Positions 11,114 through 21,497 of a stretch of 36,030 nt of DNA are shown one piece after another; position 1 is the stretch's first letter; each line of letters starts with the position of its first letter. The stretch is taken from assembly GCA_943704415.1 (NCBI GenBank), contig CALSCO010001884.1:1-36030 (forward strand), given 5' to 3'. Source of the stretch: Parvularia atlantis (taxonomy: Eukaryota; Opisthokonta; Rotosphaerida). The notes below the pieces were generated by a model. The model did no database searches. It had not been told where the DNA came from and was given only the letters and a program-made list of their open reading frames with translations. The translations under genes and the position numbers were made by a program.

Positions 11114-14100
11114 TCAGGCCGGTCTCAGGCTCTCGACCGCGATGCAGGCGCGGCGCAGGGCCAGCGCGCGCCGATGGAGCCGCTCGTGCGTGCTGGCGTC
11201 GGCCACGGCACGGGTGGCGGCGCGGGAGCACACGGCGAGGGCGATGCGCGCCGACTTGGCCTCGCGCTCGCGGCGCCGGGCGAGCTGGTGCTCGCGCGGG
11301 CTCATGTCGGTGACGGGCGGGGGCGGGCGCAGGGCGGCGCGGATGCGCGCGCCAGCGAGCAAGACGAGGAGCGTGAGCACGTGGTAGCCGGCCTCGACGA
11401 CGGTGGCGCTGCCGAGGAAAATGCCGACGATCTGGTCCACGAGCAGGTGCGCGCTGTACGGTGGGTCCATCAGCACGGCGGCGTCGGCCGAGGGCGCAGT
11501 CAGGAGCAGGCGGCCGAGCGCGAGCAGCGCAAACTCGGCCACGTCCGGGCACTCGGCGTGACGGTGCGCGCGTAGCGCCGCCAGCAGCTGGATGTGCACG
11601 AGCACGGGCGGGGCCATGAGCCGGCGCGCCTCGCCGGGGCTGAGCAGCAGCAGCGACAGGATCGCGCGCGCGCCGCACGCCTGGATGAGCCCGTCGGCCA
11701 GGTGGGTCTATGCGAGTGCGCGCGCGCGCGCGCACGTCAGCACGTGAGTACACGTGAATCGCGCACTGCCGGACGCACCCGCATCGCGCCCACGATGCGC
11801 CGCTCGAGCCGGTACGACGCGCACGTGAGCAGGCGCAGGGCCGCGCCGGACGTGTCGGCCTCCATGGCGTAGGTGATGGCCTGGAGGCCGGTCGACTGCG
11901 TCCACGAGTCGTCACGCAGGCTCTGCAGGGTCGTCCAGAGCCAATGCGCGGTGCTGTTGTCGTGCGGCTGGGCCCAGTCAAGGGCCGGGGCGACGGACGA
12001 GCGCGCGAGCACGGCGAAGAAGGTGCAGGCGGCGGGCTGGATGAACGTGTCGTGCGGGAACGCGCTCATGGCGCGGCGCACGGCGACGTCGGCGCGGACG
12101 GGCGGGAGGACGAGCGCGCGGGCGACGTCCGGGCGGCGCGCGAGGGCGGCGAAAAACGAGACGACGTTGGACGCGAGGCGCATGTTGTCGGGCTGCTCGG
12201 CGAGGGTCTCGGCCACGACGGCGGGCGCGCCGAGCTGCATCAGCAAGCGCGCCGTCTCAAAGTCCTCGGCCAGCGACATGAGCACGCCGCAGCAGTTCTC
12301 GCAGATGTCGTCCTCATTGCAGTAGTAGCGCAGCGTGTCGAGCAGGACCTTTACGAGGTCGTGTCGCGGCTCCATCAGCTGCGCGCACAGGGCGATGTGA
12401 AAGTCGGACATGTCCTGCGTCCGGTCGCTCGACAGGACCGCGTCGTCGCTGTCGTCCTCGTGCACGAGCTCGAGCGCCACGGTGAGACCACGGCGCACGC
12501 GCCACAGCGGCTGCATGTCCGTGTCCGCCTCCTCCGGCGCGGCCCCGCCCGTCGCTGGGTCGCACCCGGCCACGTCCGTCGCCGGTGCGCCCTCGCCCTC
12601 GTCCTGGCCCTGCTCTGGGTGCAGGCTGCTCGTGCGCGAGAGCACGGCGGACGGCACGGCGAGGCGCGCCGAGCGCAGGCCGCCGCTGCTGGGCGGCGCC
12701 GAGGCGAGCGGCTCGGGCGGCGGCGAGAGCGCGGCGGACGGGTCGCGCGAGTGCATGGGGCGGCACGGCCGGTCGTCGTCGTGTTCGACGAGGGCGGCTG
12801 CACCGAGGGCGACTGTGCGAACCGAGGGACGGAAGACGGGCGGCTGGATGACGACATGGTTGACGGCGCAGTTGAGCCACTCGCTCAGGACGGCCGTGCC
12901 GTTGGCCTGGATCGCGGGCACGCGGCCGTGCAGGCGCAGGGCCTCGATGATGGGCGTGAAGGTGTCGATGCCGCGCATGACGAGCTGCTCGCGGGCGATG
13001 TGGTTGCGCGACGTGACCGACCAGAGCGCGTACAGGCTGTATTCGACCACGCGGGCATCGTCGATGTGGCGCTGGATGATGCGCAGGAGGAGCGTGTGGG
13101 CGCTGAAGGGGACGCCGCAGAGCGTCACGGCGTGGTCGGCCACGGTCGACAGCGCGCCCAGCGCGGCGCAGCCCTCAGCGGCGAGGCCGGGCACGTCCGG
13201 ATGGGCGTTGAGCGCGCCGATCACGGCATCGTGCGCGCCCAGGCGCATGAGCATGGCCGACTCGCCGTGCAGGGCCAGGTTGTACAGGCACGTGGCCGCG
13301 TCCTCGAGCAGGACCGCATTGTACTGGTGCCTGCGCATCAGCCGCAGCACGAGCGCCGGCGTCTCGACCTCAATCAGCATCGGCAGCATCTCGTTGAGCC
13401 AGCTGCACCGGCGCAGCACCGCGCAGCCGTGCTGGCAAAACATCGGCTGATCGAGCCGCGCCGCGAGGGCCGCCGTGAGCGCGTGCAGGAAGCCGTGCTG
13501 CTCGACGAGCTCGTGCACGTGCGCCGCGCACCCGGCCGCGAGCCGCTGCAGCGCGAAGCACGCTAGCGCGCTCACGCTCGCGTTGTCAAAGTGTACGTGG
13601 TACATCTCGACCGCGAACGCGACCATTTTATACGGCGCCTCGTTCAGCCACGACTGGTGCAGGGCTGAGTGTGCGTGTGCTCGCGCGTCAGGCGGCGTCG
13701 CGCTCCTCAGCGGGGCACCAACGAACCGTCCAGGCCCGTGGCCAGCCCCACGACCTCGAAGCCCGCGGCGAGTAAAGCGGGCCGGTCGCGATGTCGGCGC
13801 ATGGCCTGCGCGAGGGCCTCGAGCAGCGCGCGCCCCTCCGCGCCCGACAGCAGCTGCTTGAAGGCGGCTGCGCGGCGCACACGTCACGCCTTTCGCCCGC
13901 CTGCGCGCGGCGGCACGTGGCACGCACGTTGCTGCACCATGTCGCTCGCAGTCTTCGCAGCCAGCTCCAGCCTGGCCACCGAGGCGGCTGGGTCGGCGAG
14001 CACGGCGTGCATCTCGCCGATCAGCGCCAGGAGGCCCTCTGCGCGCGCGCGGCGCACGCGGTCACGACGACCGCGTGCTCATATTTCTCGCCTTGGTCAC

Positions 14101-14264
14101 GCACCGCGCGTGTGGGGCGCGCGCTCGGCGGTCGGCACGACGACGCCGCGCACGAGCCGCACGAAGCGCGCGAGCACGCCGCCGCCGCGCGAGCCGCCCG
14201 CGCCGCTGCCGCTGCCGCTGCCGCTGCCGCTGCCGCTGCTCCGTGTTGCGCGGCCCGGTGTCAT
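11114..14264 (-). CDS. Armadillo/HEAT-repeat protein
   Basis: Five exons give 963 residues: 14105-14264, 13928-14038, 13727-13867, 11779-13664 and 11114-11707. The large fourth exon encodes helical ARM-type repeats, for example a unit containing LLEDAATCLYNLALHGESAM followed by AAEGCAALGALSTVADH and EYSLYALWSVTSRN. A second block begins near CNEDDICENCCGVLMSLAED. Between the blocks lies a disordered Pro/Ser/Asp-rich linker of about 130 residues. The N-terminus has a Ser-Gly run encoded by a GGCAGC microsatellite. The family member is not recognised. ARM solenoids are generally protein-binding scaffolds, and no catalytic motif is visible. Long opposite-strand ORFs over exon 4 are GC-bias shadows. 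Divergent from the trypsin gene. Confidence 0.82.
11719..11739. repeat. Alternating CG tract inside an intron
   Basis: A run of alternating C and G occupies the middle of the ARM gene intron 11708-11778. Similar tracts occur in many other introns of the window, for example near 5767-5785, 10976-10994, 28887-28902 and 33440-33456. Such sequence can adopt Z-DNA. Confidence 0.6.
14205..14244. repeat. (GGCAGC)n microsatellite in coding exon
   Basis: About six copies of a six-base unit (CCGCTG on the plus strand) encode a Ser-Gly run near the N-terminus of the ARM protein. It is probably length-variable. Confidence 0.8.
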
Positions 14265-14482
14265 GCTTTAGGGGCACGGATCTGGTCACGAGTCTCACTT
14301 TCACGCTGCCGCCAGCTGTGCCGTCGCGCGCACGACGGCGAGCGGCGGCTCTGCCACGCCCTCGCAAGCCATGCCCCCCCCGTGCTGCCTCGTGCTGACT
14401 TGTACCTTGCTCCTCGGCCGCTGGCCCGTGCGCGCGCGCTGCCCTGGATGTTTGACGGACACAAACAGGACCACCCGCAGCA
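14265..14482. promoter_or_regulatory. Divergent intergenic region, ARM gene / trypsin
   Basis: These 218 bases separate the start codons of two divergent genes and must hold both promoters. I see no TATA box. A pyrimidine-rich patch with a run of eight C lies near 14373. No ORF with homology and no RNA gene was seen. Confidence 0.5.
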
Positions 14483-15724
14483 ATGAAGGCCGCCGCAGCC
14501 CTCGCCGTGCTCGCGCTCGTCGCGGCCGCCGCCCACGCGGCCCCGCTCACCAAGTTGCAGAGGCTGCGCGAGTTCTACAGCGACCTCGACCTGGACCAGG
14601 TGCTGGCGCGCGCGCGCGGGCAATGCCGTTCACCCTCGTCGCTCACTTTTTCTTTCCCGCAGGTCCACCCGGTCGTGCAGGACCGCCTGCTGGCGTACCT
14701 CGAGAAGGCGCGTGCGGTGACCGCCGTGGGACACCTGACTGACGTGCCGCGCGCACGCACGGCAGACCCCGTCGACGCAGATCGTCGGCGGCGTCGAGGT
14801 CAGCCCCAAGTACCAGGTGCGCGGCGGCGGTGAACGGACACCCGCGAGCGGCCCGCTCACGCTCGCGGCGCCGCAGTACGAGTTCATGGCGTCGCTGCAG
14901 TACACGAACGGCGGCCATTTCTGCGGCGGCTCGCTGTGCGTGCACGGTGGCGTTTTGTCCAGCGCGTGCTCACCGCGCGCACGACCGCAGCGTCAACAAC
15001 TCGTGGATCATGACTGCGGCCCACTGCTCGACCGGCATGAACCCGCGCTCGCTCGTCGTGCGCCTGCACCGCCACCAGCTGTCGCTGTCGGACGCGGCCG
15101 AGGGCGGCATCAGCGTCGGCGTGGCCGAGATCGTCATCCATCCGGGCTACCGCGCGATCACCTTTGACAACGACATCGCCCTCTGGCGCCTGTCCACGCC
15201 CGTCACCACGCTCGACAAGATCCCGCTGGACGAGACCAACCGTTATGGCGTCGCCGGCACCAACGTCGTCGTGATCGGCTGGGGGACGACGTCGCAGGGC
15301 GGCCGCTTGAGCGACGTGCTGCGCGAGGGTGCGCTGCGCCGCCCCACCGGCCCGCCTGGCCCGGTTGCGCTGACCGCGATGCCTGGCGCCGCCCAGTGAC
15401 TGTGCCGATCGTCTCGGACAGCGTCTGCAACACCAACTACCGCGACCGCATCACCGAGAACATGATCTGCGCCGGCCTCGCCCAGGGCGGCAAGGACTCG
15501 TGCCAGGGTGACAGCGGCGGCCCGCTCTGGTCGAAGACGTCCGGCACGCCGGTCCAGGTCGGCATCGTGTACGTCTCGGCCGCCTGTCGCCGCGCGACCT
15601 CCGGGAACTGACGCCGGCCGACAGGTCGTGGGGCGAGGGCTGCGCGCAGCCCAACAAGCCCGGCGTGTACGCCAAGGTCAGCAGTGACTCGATCATCGAG
15701 TTCATCCGCGACACGCTCAACTGA
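14483..15724 (+). CDS. Secreted trypsin-like serine protease (S1A)
   Basis: Seven exons (14483-14599, 14663-14716, 14766-14816, 14877-14935, 14991-15328, 15397-15568, 15625-15724) give 296 residues. An N-terminal signal peptide of about 19 residues (KAAAALAVLALVAAAAHA) is followed by a propeptide and the mature start IVGG. The catalytic triad is complete: His in TAAHC, Asp in DNDIALW, Ser in GDSGGPLW. The residue six before the catalytic Ser is Asp (KDSCQGDSGGP), which predicts trypsin specificity for Lys/Arg, and SWGEGCAQPNKPGVYAKV supplies the open S1 wall glycines. Activation should follow cleavage before IVGG, but the residue there is Gln rather than Arg/Lys if the acceptor at 14765 is right. 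The gene could therefore be processed unusually, or exon 3 could start slightly differently. No extra domains; probably a digestive or extracellular enzyme. Confidence 0.93.
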
Positions 15725-15811
15725 AGACGGCGCGGTCAGAAGGCCGAAGGGCTAAAACAGAGCCTGCGGTGTGGTTGTCACTTTCGAACCTCGAGAACCT
15801 TGACAAGCCGG

Positions 15812-16802
15812 ATGGCGCGGGGCCACGTGGTGCGGGCGGCTGCGGTTGAGGAGGCCGCCGCGAGCGACGCCGCGAGCGACGCCAGCGCGAGCGCTGCGGA
15901 GGTTGACGAGGAGCAGGAGCACGACGACGATGCCGAGCATGACGACGATGCCGAGTATGGCGACAACGACGCCGAGCACGACGACGAGCACGAGCACGAC
16001 GACGACGATCACGACGACGCCGCCGCAGACGCCAGCGACGCAGCAGGCGAAGCAGCACCAAAGCGCAAGCGCACGCGCAAGGTCGCGCCCACGCTCACGC
16101 CCGAGGAGCTCGCAAAGTTCCAGGAAAAGGTCGAGCGCACAGGCGTGGTCTACCTCTCGCGCATCCCGCCGTACATGCAGCCCGCCAAGCTGCGCCACCT
16201 CCTGTCCAAGCACGGTGAGATCGGGCGGGTGTACCTCGCGCCCGAGAGTGCGTGCGGCCGCGGTGCGCGCGTCCCGTGCTGACGTCGGCACAGGCGCGGC
16301 CGCGCGCGAGAAGCGCAAGCGCTTCGGCGGCAACCGCAAGGACAAGTTTGACGAGGGCTGGGTCGAGTTTGCCAACAAGCAGGACGCGAAGCGCGCGGCC
16401 GAGCTGCTCAACAATCGCATCATCGGTGCGCGTCAACGCCCGTGGCACGCGACGCCGCTCACGCAGGCCCTTGGCAGGAGGCAAGAAAACGGGCTTCTAT
16501 CACGACGACATTTGGACGATCAAGTACCTGCCGCGGTTCAAGTGGCACCACCTGACCGAGCGCATCGGTGCGGCCGGCTGCGTCTGCGCGCGCCCGACTC
16601 ACGCGCCGAACGGCTGCTCTGCGCAGCGCTCGAGAAGGCTGCGCGCGAGCAGAAGCTGCGGGCCGAGGTGGCGCGGGCCAAGCGCGAGAACGAGTTTTAC
16701 CTGCAGAGCGTCGACCGGGCCAAGATGGTCAGCAGCATCGCCGAGCGGCGCAGCAAACGCGCCAAGGTCGAGCCCGGGCAGGCAGAGGCAGGCGACGCGT
16801 AG
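15812..16802 (+). CDS. ESF2: ESF2/ABT1 ribosome biogenesis RNA-binding protein
   Basis: Four exons (15812-16247, 16294-16425, 16478-16567, 16627-16802) give 277 residues. The protein starts with a long acidic Asp/Glu/His/Ala tract (about residues 30-75). An RRM-like domain follows, with the family signature GVVYLSRIPPYMQPAKLRHLL, GEIGRVYLAPE, RFGGNRKDKFDEGWVEF and LLNNRIIGGKKTGFYHDDIW, then KYLPRFKWHHLTERIALEK and a basic C-terminal helix. In yeast Esf2 binds U3 snoRNP-containing pre-ribosomes and stimulates the helicase Dbp8 in 18S rRNA processing; animal ABT1 is the ortholog. It acts in the nucleolus. KRR1, another small-subunit processome factor, lies 10 kb away. It is convergent with CCZ1, with 35 bases between stops. 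Confidence 0.94.
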
Positions 16803-16837
16803 GACCGCAGCTGTACAAAGGAGACACAAAGGGTGGG

Positions 16838-18975
16838 TCAGTCAATAAAGATGTTTGCAAACTGCGTCGCGCACAGCCGCTTGACCTCCTCTGCGCGGCC
16901 ACCACGCATCAGTCCGGCCGCATGTGGCCGCAGCGCCGCACCATGGATGTCGATCAGCGTTGCGTCCTTCTTCGGCAGGATCACGTAAAACTCGCGCTGC
17001 TCCGATCTCCTCCCGACGATCCAAAAGTCAGACGCGGTCTTGACGCACAGCTCGCTCAGCGCCTCGGGCGAGCTGGCGGCGCAGGCGCGCGCGTTGCAGC
17101 GTCAGCGCTCCATGGTGGCCGCAGCCGGAAACGCACCTCACAAACTCCTCGTGCATATCGGACAGCAGGTGCATGGCCTCGCGGCTGAGCACGGTCGGGC
17201 GGGTGTCGTTGAACGTCGCCTTGAGGGCGAGGTTCATGTGGTTGAAGTAGATGTAGCGGTAGGCAAAGTCGGGCCTGCGACCGCGCGCTCAGCTCCGCGA
17301 CGGGCCGCCCGCAAGACAGGGCGACGCACGCCGTCTTGCGCTGCTGCTGCCGCGTGATCTGCGTGTTGAGCTCCTCCAGCTGCGGCGCGAGAAACTCGTG
17401 CAGCGACGCGTAGAACCTGAGGTCCATCACCTTGTCCACGGCCGTGAGCGTGTTGGCCATGAGGAAGACCGCGGTCACGCCGAGCATCTGCGGCAGCACG
17501 TGGGCACGTTGCCGGCCGATGCGCAGCACGCGCGCACCTGGTAGATGATGAGGAAGTGCTCGGCGCTGTCTGGCCCGACGTGCACCTGGCGCGCGCGGGC
17601 GGCGTCAATCAGCCAAGCCCAGCGGCCGCGCGAAAGCCACGCACGCGCATCGAGTTTATCGGCGTCGCCGGGTCCCCAAGGTCCGCCGGTCCCGTCAAAA
17701 AGCCCGGTTTGCTTACGCGCGTCGTAGCGGGCGTTTGGGCGTGCGCAATGACGACGAAGCGCGGCGACCGCGCACCTGACGTCGGGCGAGCTCACGTCCT
17801 TCATCTTGCGCGGCTTGGGCGGCGCTTGCTGTGCGCGTGCACGCGAGCGCAGATCAGCGCGTGCGGTGAGCAAGGGGACCGCGCCTACGGCACCATCTCC
17901 TCGGGCGTGCGCGTCTGCGACGGAAGGTTGAGCAGCAGCCCGCTCGTGAGGCACCGGTAGAGCACACGGATGTCGTCCTGCTCCAGGCCCGACCACACCA
18001 GGTGGTCCGAGTGCAGGAAGCAGCTGCGCAGGGGCGCGCGCGCGCGCGTGAGGCGGACGCTGCGGCGCCCAGCGACGGCTGCAGGCACCTGTACGAGATC
18101 TCCGGGAAGCGGTTCTCGGTCATGTTGATGAACGACTGCACGCGCAGGTACAGCGTCTTGTCGAGCGGCAGGAACTGCAGGCCTATATGGGCGCACGCGC
18201 GCGCGTGGCGGAGGAGGTTGTGTGAGCGCGAGCATGCGGTGTGTGGGATGCATGCCGTCGAGCGTCGTCAGCAGGTTGGTCTCGTTCAGGTCCATGCGCG
18301 CGAGCAGCGGCGGGAAGAAGTCGAGCATCTTGGTGCGCAGCGTCTGCACCGAGAAGCGCTCGACGTTGGCCGAGAACGAGCTGTGGAAGAGCTGCGGGGC
18401 CGGATCAGTCGGCGGAAAGCCGCGGCGGCGGCCCGCCCACCCACCTTGAACATGCGGTGGGCCTGCCGCAGCACGGCGTCCAGAACCGAGTCGTGCAGGT
18501 CGGTCTCGAGGTAGTCCTCGACCACCTGGTTGTCCTTGGTCGTGCGGCGCAGCTTGGGCACGTCGACGTGCTGCGCGCGCACGCGCGCGCCAGGGCGGAG
18601 GGTTAAGACGCGCCGCCGTGTGTGCGCCCGTGCGCGCGCGTCTTGCCATGATCATCCAGTAGTCGCCCTCCGGGTTGAGGAAGACCATGCGCCTCTTCTG
18701 CGTGCGCACGACCTCGCACGGCTTGGTTGGCGCGAACGAGCTGCGCGCACGGCGGCGTAAGGGATCACCCGACACGCCGAGCGCGCGCACCGCGTGAAGT
18801 TGACCATGGCCTCGCTCAGCCCGACGTGGCGCAGCTTGTGGTCCAGCGGCGCGTCGGCCGGGTAGTAGAACAGCAGCTTCTCGTGCTCGGTCTCGTCCGT
18901 CGGCCCCAACTGCGGGTTGAACACGAAGAAGGTCGAGAGCATCGCCGGCACGGCGTGAGACGTGGAGGCCGCCAT
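16838..18975 (-). CDS. CCZ1: CCZ1, subunit of the Mon1-Ccz1 Rab7 GEF
   Basis: Thirteen exons give 470 residues: 18791-18975, 18647-18740, 18445-18570, 18256-18391, 18089-18182, 17894-18023, 17776-17828, 17645-17711, 17538-17585, 17330-17487, 17137-17274, 16942-17072, 16838-16890. Family segments in order: FNPQLGPTDETEHEKLLFYY, VGLSEAMVNFTR, VLRQAHRMFKLFHSSFS, LQFLPLDKTLYLRVQSFIN, LVWSGLEQDDIRVLYRCLT, PGFLTGPADLGDP, YRYIYFNHMNLALK, DFWIVGRRSEQREFYVILPK and the terminal EEVKRLCATQFANIFID. With Mon1 it activates Rab7 on late endosomes and autophagosomes through longin domains. Two introns (18571-18646 and 18183-18255) use GC donors. The short exons 17776-17828, 17645-17711 and 17538-17585 were found by matching the human protein pattern. 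Confidence 0.96.
16844..16849 (+). promoter_or_regulatory. AATAAA, possible poly(A) signal for ESF2
   Basis: A canonical AATAAA lies 42 bases after the ESF2 stop, inside the antisense of the last CCZ1 codons. If it is used, the ESF2 3' UTR overlaps CCZ1 coding sequence. AATAAA is rare in such GC-rich DNA. Confidence 0.45.
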
Positions 18976-19009
18976 GAGTACACAAAGTTAGCAACACGAC
19001 GCACGGCTG

Positions 19010-21091
19010 TCACTGAACCGCCGCCGGCAGCTCGTCCGCGCGCGGCGCCCAGAGGTGCAGGCTGTGCGCGCCGTCGCGCAGGAGCGCCGCAAGCTGCGCG
19101 TCGGCCGGCACCGCCGCGAACGAGCGCAGGAGCGACTCGAGCAGCGGCACATACTCGAACGGCCGCCGCACCAGCACGTTGACCGGGCGCAGCGTGCGGC
19201 TCGGGCCCTGCGCCGGCGGTCAGCGCGGCCTTCGCTCGCACACCGTGCGCGGCGCACCGCGATCTGCTCCTCGAACGCCTCGTCCCAGCTGCGTGTGTCG
19301 CTCAGGTGCTGGATGCAGCCCGGCAGCGCGCGCACGTGACTCTCGAGCACGGTCGCCAGCAGCACGAGCTGGCGCGCGCGCGCGGCAGGTCAGGCGCCGG
19401 TGCAGCGGGCAAACGCGAACAACGCACAGCCTTGCTCGCCTGCTCAACGATGCTGGCCGCGTCCGTGCGCGACTCGACCGCTTCCCGGAAGACGCGCCGG
19501 ACGTACTGCGCGCTGTCGTGCACGCTCGCCGCTGCGCCAAAGAGCATGCCGATCTGCTGCGTGTCGGCGCCGGCCGCGCGGATGTGCCGGATGTAGCCCT
19601 GCGCGCCCGCGTCAGGCCACCCAGCCCGGAGTGCCCCGGCCGCGCGCACCTCCACCAGCTGGTGCATGTCGTCGCAAAACTGGTCATGGTTGCTCAGCAG
19701 TGGCTCGGCCGTGACCATCCAGCGCGCGACGGGGTTGTCGACCAGCAACGCGCGCTGTATGCGGTCGACCGCCGAGAGCGTGTCGGGCTCGGTCACGAGC
19801 ACCCACTCGCTGCTCACGATCAGCGGACACGGCCCACGCGCACGCGCACGCGCCACGCACGTTTGCACGCGCTTGGCGCGCGGCGAGAGCGTCTGCCGCT
19901 GCCTGTGCGCGTCGCCGGTGCCCTCGTCGTCGCTCGACTCCTCGTCCGACGTGTTGTTGGGAGTGACCGTGCCATCGCGGCCCTGCGTGCACGTGCGCAA
20001 CACTGTCAGCAGCGCGCACAACGGGCACAGAGCCGCACGCCACCTGTTGCCGCGCCAGCCGCGCCGCCGCGGCCGCCGTGAGCGTGTGCGGGTGGTAGGC
20101 GATCGGGCTGGGCACGCGCGAGGACGTCGCCGAGCTGCCGAAGCTGATCACGCCCGACGGCGGCGACACAAGCGTCGCGTCGGCAAACATGTCGAGCGGC
20201 GTCGTCTCGCGGTGCACGGCCGACGCGATACCCGGCGGCAGCACCGTTGTCGTCATGGTCTGCGCGGAGGGCGGTTCAGCACCCAGCCGCGCGCGCGCAA
20301 ACCGGCAGCCGCGCGCAAAACGGCAGCCGCGCCACGCACGTGCGCCACCGCGCGGCTCAGGTTGGCCGAGTAGCCGTGGGCGTGGCGCGGCGAGGCGAGG
20401 ACGATGTGCTCGGACACGGACGAGCGCACGGACGACGGGCCCGGCAACGACGACAGCGACGGGAGCTCGCCTGAGAGAGGGGCCCCGCAGCACGGGTTGG
20501 GCAACACGGTGTGGCACGGCGGCGCCGCGCACCTGTGCCCGTGGGCGACGACGGCGGGGTGGGCGAGCGCGGCGTGCGCGACCGTCGCGACGTGCTCGCC
20601 GATAGCAGCAGCAGGCGCAGCTCGTCCTGCGACACCAGGCCTACGCCGTAGGCGGGGACGGTACCGCGTTTGCTGCGGCGTACCGGACGTGAGCGGTGCG
20701 CGTAGTGGGCGGGCGGGCGCATTGACGCACGTCGGCGATGTCGTGCCCGACGCCGACGACGGCACCGCGCCCGCGGGCGGCGAGGGCGTCGGCCCGCCGC
20801 GCCGCAGCGTGTAGCGTCGGACAGGCAGCGCGCCGGCGCCCGAGGCCGACGCGGTCGTCGCGGCCGCGACGAGCTTGGGCACGGGCGGGCCGACGTACCG
20901 CCCGGGCGCGTCCCAGTCGATGCTCACCTCGACCGGCGCGCCGCTCACGTCGTGCTGCGGCCGATCGGCGAGGCTCGGCCGGAGAATGTCGGTCGACATG
21001 CCAAAGACGCCTCTGCGTGTCGCACGCGTTGTCGTTGGGGCGGGCGCGCGCGCCGTGCGGCGTTTGTTTTGGGCGCGCACCTGGCCAGCAT
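19010..21091 (-). CDS. Putative RhoGEF with divergent DH domain
   Basis: Ten exons give 509 residues: 21081-21091, 20731-21012, 20533-20672, 20340-20470, 20044-20259, 19861-19982, 19650-19809, 19440-19598, 19258-19368, 19010-19207. The start is an 11-base exon (ATG CTG GCC AG) joined in frame to the next exon; an internal in-frame ATG at 20999 is the alternative. Residues 1-270 are Ser/Pro-rich and disordered, with IDWDAPGRYVGPPVPKL. Residues 300-509 are helical. The order FCDDMHQLVEGYI, IGMLFGAAASVHD, LVLLATVLESHVRALPGCIQ and LRPVNVLVRRPFEYVPLLESLL resembles the helices of a DH domain, the last matching the place of the L-L-x-x-P-x-Q-R-x-x-x-Y motif. No PH domain is visible. The assignment is an inference. 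Intron 19369-19439 has a GC donor. Its stop is 34 bases upstream of the CCZ1 start on the same strand. Confidence 0.7.
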
Positions 21092-21497
21092 TTTTGTCTC
21101 GTTCGCGCTGCGGCTGCTGCGGCTGCGGCTGCGACTGCCCTGGCTGCGCGCACGGCCGACGGCAGGGGGGTTCAGCGGCCACGTCACCGGAGGGGGCACG
21201 GCGCCTGCAAAGTGGCGACGCGAGGACAGTCCCTACGGTTCTCAGCGAGTGAGCGGGCGGTTTGTGCCCACGTCACATGCACAGGTGCGGCGCGGCGGGC
21301 AAGCGCGACAGGCGCCGTGCGGGGTTGCGCGCGCACACGGAGGGCAAGGGGCCCCGCGAGGCACGCGCACAACGGGCAGAGCACGCGCGCAAAGGAGGGC
21401 TGAGGCTCACCCGAAAGAAAGCCTGGAGAGCAAAAAGCTGGGTGACGTTCGCTGCACGTCACTCGCTGCACGTCACTTGCTCCGCGCCGCCCGAGCC
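21092..21497. promoter_or_regulatory. Divergent intergenic region with repeated ACGTCA sites
   Basis: This 406-base gap between the putative RhoGEF and PCMT1 is the longest without a gene. It holds five copies of the bZIP/CRE half-site ACGTCA, counting both strands: 21181-21186, 21270-21275, 21443-21448 (as TGACGT), 21456-21461 and 21470-21475. The last two lie in a tandem 14-base duplication (21450-21463 and 21464-21477). No conserved ORF or RNA gene was seen. Confidence 0.45.
21450..21477 (+). repeat. Tandem 14-base duplication containing ACGTCA
   Basis: Two perfect adjacent copies of CGCTGCACGTCACT lie 20-50 bases before the PCMT1 start codon. Each includes a bZIP-type ACGTCA site. This placement suits a promoter-proximal element. 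Confidence 0.7.

Noticed and set aside
11944-13566. A 540-codon open frame on the plus strand
   Set aside because: It lies opposite the large ARM exon, is dominated by Arg, Gly, Ala and His, and shows no domain. Long antisense frames are expected at this GC content.
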